A DNA stretch of 51,089 nt from Lachnospiraceae bacterium (GTDB lineage Bacteria; Bacillota_A; Clostridia; Lachnospirales; Lachnospiraceae). Each line of letters opens with the position of its first letter. Position 1 is the stretch's first letter. The notes under the pieces were generated by a model. That model had not been told where the DNA came from, searched no databases, and worked only from the letters and a program-made list of their open reading frames with translations. Location of the stretch: the NCBI GenBank assembly GCA_017613595.1, contig JAGADM010000020.1, positions 1 through 51,089 on the forward strand, given 5' to 3'. The position numbers were made by a program, and so were the translations under genes. This document shows, in pieces, positions 48,859-51,089 of the stretch.

Positions 48859-49746
48859 ATGCATTTTGTCGACGCGAAAGGAATTCTCAACGGCAGCGGG
48901 CATTTCGGAATGAATATCTACCGCGGCTGTTCGCACGGCTGCATCTACTGCGACAGCAGGAGCGCGTGCTATCAGTTCACGCACGCCTTTGAGGACATCG
49001 AAGTGAAGCGGAATGCACCGGAACTTCTGGAGGCTGCGCTTCGCTCAAAGCGAAGAAAATGCATGATCGGAACGGGCTCGATGTCCGACCCGTACATGCA
49101 CTGCGAAGAGAAACTTCGGCTTACAAGGCGGTGCCTCGAGGTTATTCTTCGAAACGGCTTCGGAGCAACGGTTCTAACCAAATCGGACCGGATCCTGCAG
49201 GACATCGACCTGATCGAAAAGATCAATGAAGAAACGAAATTCGTAACGCAGATGACGCTTACGACATATGACGATGAGCTTTGCCGCATCCTCGAGCCGA
49301 ACGTCTGCAATACGAAACGGCGTATCGAGGTGCTCGAAGAGATGCAGCGGCGCGGTATCCCGACCGTCGTATGGCTGACGCCGATCCTTCCGTTCATCAA
49401 CGATACGGCGGAAAATGTGAGCGCCATCCTTAACGAATGCGTCCGCGTCGGCGTGAAAGGAATCATCTCCTTCGGCATGGGACTTACGCTTCGGGAAGGC
49501 GACCGGGAATACTATTACGCGGCGCTTGATAAGCATTTTCCGGGGCTTAAGGAACGGTACATCAGGGAGTACGGAAACGCGTACGAGCTGCAGAGCCCGA
49601 ACGCAAAAGAGCTGCTGACGCTTCTTCGAAATACGTGTGAAAAGAACGGGATCACGTACCAAGAGGATGAATGCTTTGCCTACATGAACGAACTGCCTGA
49701 CAAATACGAGCAGATGAGTTTTTCTGACCTGGGTGCGGAGGAATAA
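48859..49746 (+). CDS. SPL-family radical SAM protein
   Basis: The 295-residue protein has the radical SAM motif CSHGCIYCD (CX3CX2C), preceded by MNIYRGC, and the GTGSMSDPYMHCEE segment of the SPL-like family (annotated near spore photoproduct lyase). A conserved TPILPFINDT and a C-terminal Cys (EDECFAYM) are seen. It lacks the long C-terminal domain and the lesion-repair Cys pattern of true SplB, so lesion repair should not be assumed; stand-alone members have no proven reaction. GGGGGAG lies before the ATG, and the next gene starts 2 bases after the stop. Confidence 0.85.
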   Translation: MHFVDAKGILNGSGHFGMNIYRGCSHGCIYCDSRSACYQFTHAFEDIEVKRNAPELLEAALRSKRRKCMIGTGSMSDPYMHCEEKLRLTRRCLEVILRNGFGATVLTKSDRILQDIDLIEKINEETKFVTQMTLTTYDDELCRILEPNVCNTKRRIEVLEEMQRRGIPTVVWLTPILPFINDTAENVSAILNECVRVGVKGIISFGMGLTLREGDREYYYAALDKHFPGLKERYIREYGNAYELQSPNAKELLTLLRNTCEKNGITYQEDECFAYMNELPDKYEQMSFSDLGAEE

Positions 49747-49748
49747 CG

Positions 49749-50384
49749 ATGGCTTCGGCAATTATGCACATGGCAATTTCCGACAGGGTGCTGCGGGAGT
49801 TTCCCGAGATTGACAGAAAACGCTTTCTGCTTGGCTCGATGCTTCCCGACGCGGCTGTCGGAGGCAACGGCCATCGAAAGATCAATGTTTGTAACGGAAC
49901 GAAGAAAACGTATGATTTTCCGGGTTTCCGCGAACAGTTCCGCGGGCAGCTGGAGACGGACGCGCTGTACCTCGGATATTATCTTCATCTGGTGCAGGAC
50001 ATCGTGTTCCGCAATTTTGTTTATAAAATACATCATTGGAACCCGCTTCCCGAGGGTAATGTGGAGCGGCTTCATAACGATTACGCAATTACCAACCGTT
50101 ATATCATAGAGCGCTACGGGCTTAAGCCGGATATCGCGCTTCCGGACGGAATCGAAAAGGAGCCGCTGTTTGCGGATTGCCGTTTCGATTTTGAAGGATT
50201 TCTGCGGAATTTCCGGAATTACTTTACGGAACAGCCGGACGGTGAAATCTACTTTTTTACGAAGGAGATGGCGGACGAGTGCATCGGGCTTTGCCTGAAA
50301 CAATGCATTGCGGAAGTGAACGCCCTGAAAGCGGGAACGGGGTATATCGATGAAATCGCGCTTGCCTGGAACCGGCAGGCGTAA
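49749..50384 (+). CDS. Zinc-dependent phospholipase C-like protein
   Basis: The 211-residue cytosolic protein starts MASAIMHMAIS and has LLGSMLPDA, a YYLHLVQDIVFRNF helix and a C-terminal helix, the helical fold seen in the zinc-dependent phospholipase C/S1-P1-like group annotated in Firmicutes (His7, Asp34 and the HLVQD His are plausible metal ligands). No signal peptide is present, so it is unlikely to be a secreted phospholipase. The real substrate is unknown. Adjacent genes are an SPL-like radical SAM protein and a P-loop kinase-like protein. Confidence 0.6.
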   Translation: MASAIMHMAISDRVLREFPEIDRKRFLLGSMLPDAAVGGNGHRKINVCNGTKKTYDFPGFREQFRGQLETDALYLGYYLHLVQDIVFRNFVYKIHHWNPLPEGNVERLHNDYAITNRYIIERYGLKPDIALPDGIEKEPLFADCRFDFEGFLRNFRNYFTEQPDGEIYFFTKEMADECIGLCLKQCIAEVNALKAGTGYIDEIALAWNRQA

Positions 50385-50395
50385 GAAAGGAAACT

Positions 50396-50920
50396 ATGAT
50401 AATCATCATTACGGGCGCTTCGCACGCCGGAAAGACCGTGCTGGCGCAGAAAATGCTTGAAAAGTATCATTATCCGTACCTTTCAATCGACCATCTGAAG
50501 ATGGGACTGATCCGGAGCGGTAATACGACGCTGACGCCGATGGACGACGACAAGCTGACGGACTACCTGTGGCCGATCGTGCGGGAGATTATAAAGACGG
50601 CAATCGAGAACGACCAGAACCTGATCGTGGAAGGCTGCTATGTGCCGTTTGACTGGCGGAAGGATTTCGACGAGGAGTACCTTTCGGAAATCCGATACAT
50701 CTGCCTTGCGTTGACGGATGAATACATCGACGCGAACTTCGGAGCGATTCTGGAGCACGGCTCGGATGTCGAAAACCGCGGGGATGATTCGGACTGCACG
50801 ATCGAGTGGCTCAAAGAAGCAAACCGCGAGTACCGGGAAGGCTGCCTTAAGGCAGGCGAACCGGTTACCCTGATAGACGGCCGATACGAAGAAATAACGC
50901 GTGAATTATTGGAGGATTAA
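50396..50920 (+). CDS. P-loop kinase-like protein
   Basis: The 174-residue protein has Walker A GASHAGKT (residues 7-14) right after a beta strand (MIIIIT), a helix, YLSIDHLKMG as the acceptor-binding segment, and VEGCYVPFDW around the Walker B position. The layout resembles small-molecule kinases of the adenylate-kinase or 2-phosphoglycerate kinase-like type. AAGGAAA precedes the ATG. It is cotranscribed with the previous gene (11 bases) and is followed after 3 bases by a partial gene. Confidence 0.75.
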   Translation: MIIIITGASHAGKTVLAQKMLEKYHYPYLSIDHLKMGLIRSGNTTLTPMDDDKLTDYLWPIVREIIKTAIENDQNLIVEGCYVPFDWRKDFDEEYLSEIRYICLALTDEYIDANFGAILEHGSDVENRGDDSDCTIEWLKEANREYREGCLKAGEPVTLIDGRYEEITRELLED

Positions 50921-50923
50921 ACG

Positions 50924-51089
50924 ATGGACGGGAACAAAGAAGAGATTCAGGGACAGCTTTTAAGCGTCAGCTACAACACATCTTCTCACGGAATGATGGC
51001 CGGAACGAGTTCGTTCGGCGGAGAGAGGCTTGACTGGAAAAAGGACGGAAGCGTCATTCTTACCAGTACCAATAACGGCGGCGGAAAGA
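50924..51089 (+). CDS. Unidentified protein, 5' part only
   Basis: An ATG at 50924 with GGAGGA 7 bases upstream opens a frame that runs off the window after 55 codons. The visible residues include QLLSVSYNTSSHGMMAG and a Gly-Gly stretch (NNGGG). No family is recognised from this piece. It follows the kinase-like gene by 3 bases and likely shares its transcript. Confidence 0.65.
   Translation, partial: MDGNKEEIQGQLLSVSYNTSSHGMMAGTSSFGGERLDWKKDGSVILTSTNNGGGK

Noticed and set aside
48859..49746. Assignment as spore photoproduct lyase (splB)
   Set aside because: The radical SAM core is related, but the protein is shorter than SplB, lacks its repair Cys context, and the window gives no sign of sporulation genes.

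Overview
The window looks like chromosomal DNA from an anaerobic, Gram-positive clostridial bacterium, most likely a member of the Lachnospiraceae or a close relative. The evidence is gene content and order: a run of HU, rqcP (yabO), divIC, tilS, hpt and ftsH as in Firmicutes; clostridial-type proS; the [FeFe]-hydrogenase maturases hydE, hydG and hydF side by side; mutS2; a YhaM-type exoribonuclease; many lipoproteins; and strong sigma-A promoters with 17-base spacers. No rRNA, tRNA, insertion sequence, phage gene or CRISPR array was seen. Nearly all genes are on the plus strand; only proS, a DUF4353-type lipoprotein and two small membrane-anchored paralogues are on the minus strand. No stretch above 300 bases lacks a gene.

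Layout. 1-3033: a CMP-kinase-like protein, a LUD-domain protein and, convergent to them, proS. 3259-4758: two tandem paralogous membrane proteins. 4868-6442: a tight three-gene cassette made of a small Cys-rich protein with an internal lipobox-like segment, a PflA-like radical SAM enzyme and a HAD-like protein. 6506-9491: a lipoprotein with an HELMH zinc motif, convergent with a lipoprotein of the carbohydrate-binding DUF4353 type. 9689-11395: a stand-alone E2-like acyltransferase and an SDR dehydrogenase. 11659-16495: the HU to ftsH housekeeping block. 16625-17791: an abundant-looking lipoprotein. 18037-21959: hydE-hydG-hydF behind a possible attenuator. 22056-24179: a GH13 alpha-glucan hydrolase. 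24293-29098: a self-contained ABC exporter unit with a 35-residue membrane microprotein and a 525-residue single-pass protein. 29181-30429: two paralogous anchored proteins, each with its own promoter.

30604-40648: a long co-directional run with a degenerate AIR-synthase/HypE-like protein, an Lrp regulator with an aminotransferase, trmL, mutS2, a two-component system, an HtrA-like protein that has lost its catalytic histidine, and yhaM, closed by a strong terminator. 40732-45745: rlmD and a second ABC exporter unit with a CPBP-like membrane protein. 45776-51089: a DUF2238-like membrane protein, a GGDEF protein, an MFS transporter, an SPL-like radical SAM protein, a phospholipase-C-like protein, a P-loop kinase-like protein and the start of an unidentified gene.

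The best candidate for an undescribed system is the 4868-6442 cassette. Its small protein carries four closely spaced cysteines, then a basic and hydrophobic segment ending in a lipobox-like Cys, then a long acidic tail, and it is translationally coupled to a radical SAM enzyme. Other points of interest are the possible terminator/antiterminator switch ahead of hydE, the pseudo-HtrA beside the two-component system, and the repeated pattern of perfect hairpins placed directly before Shine-Dalgarno sequences.
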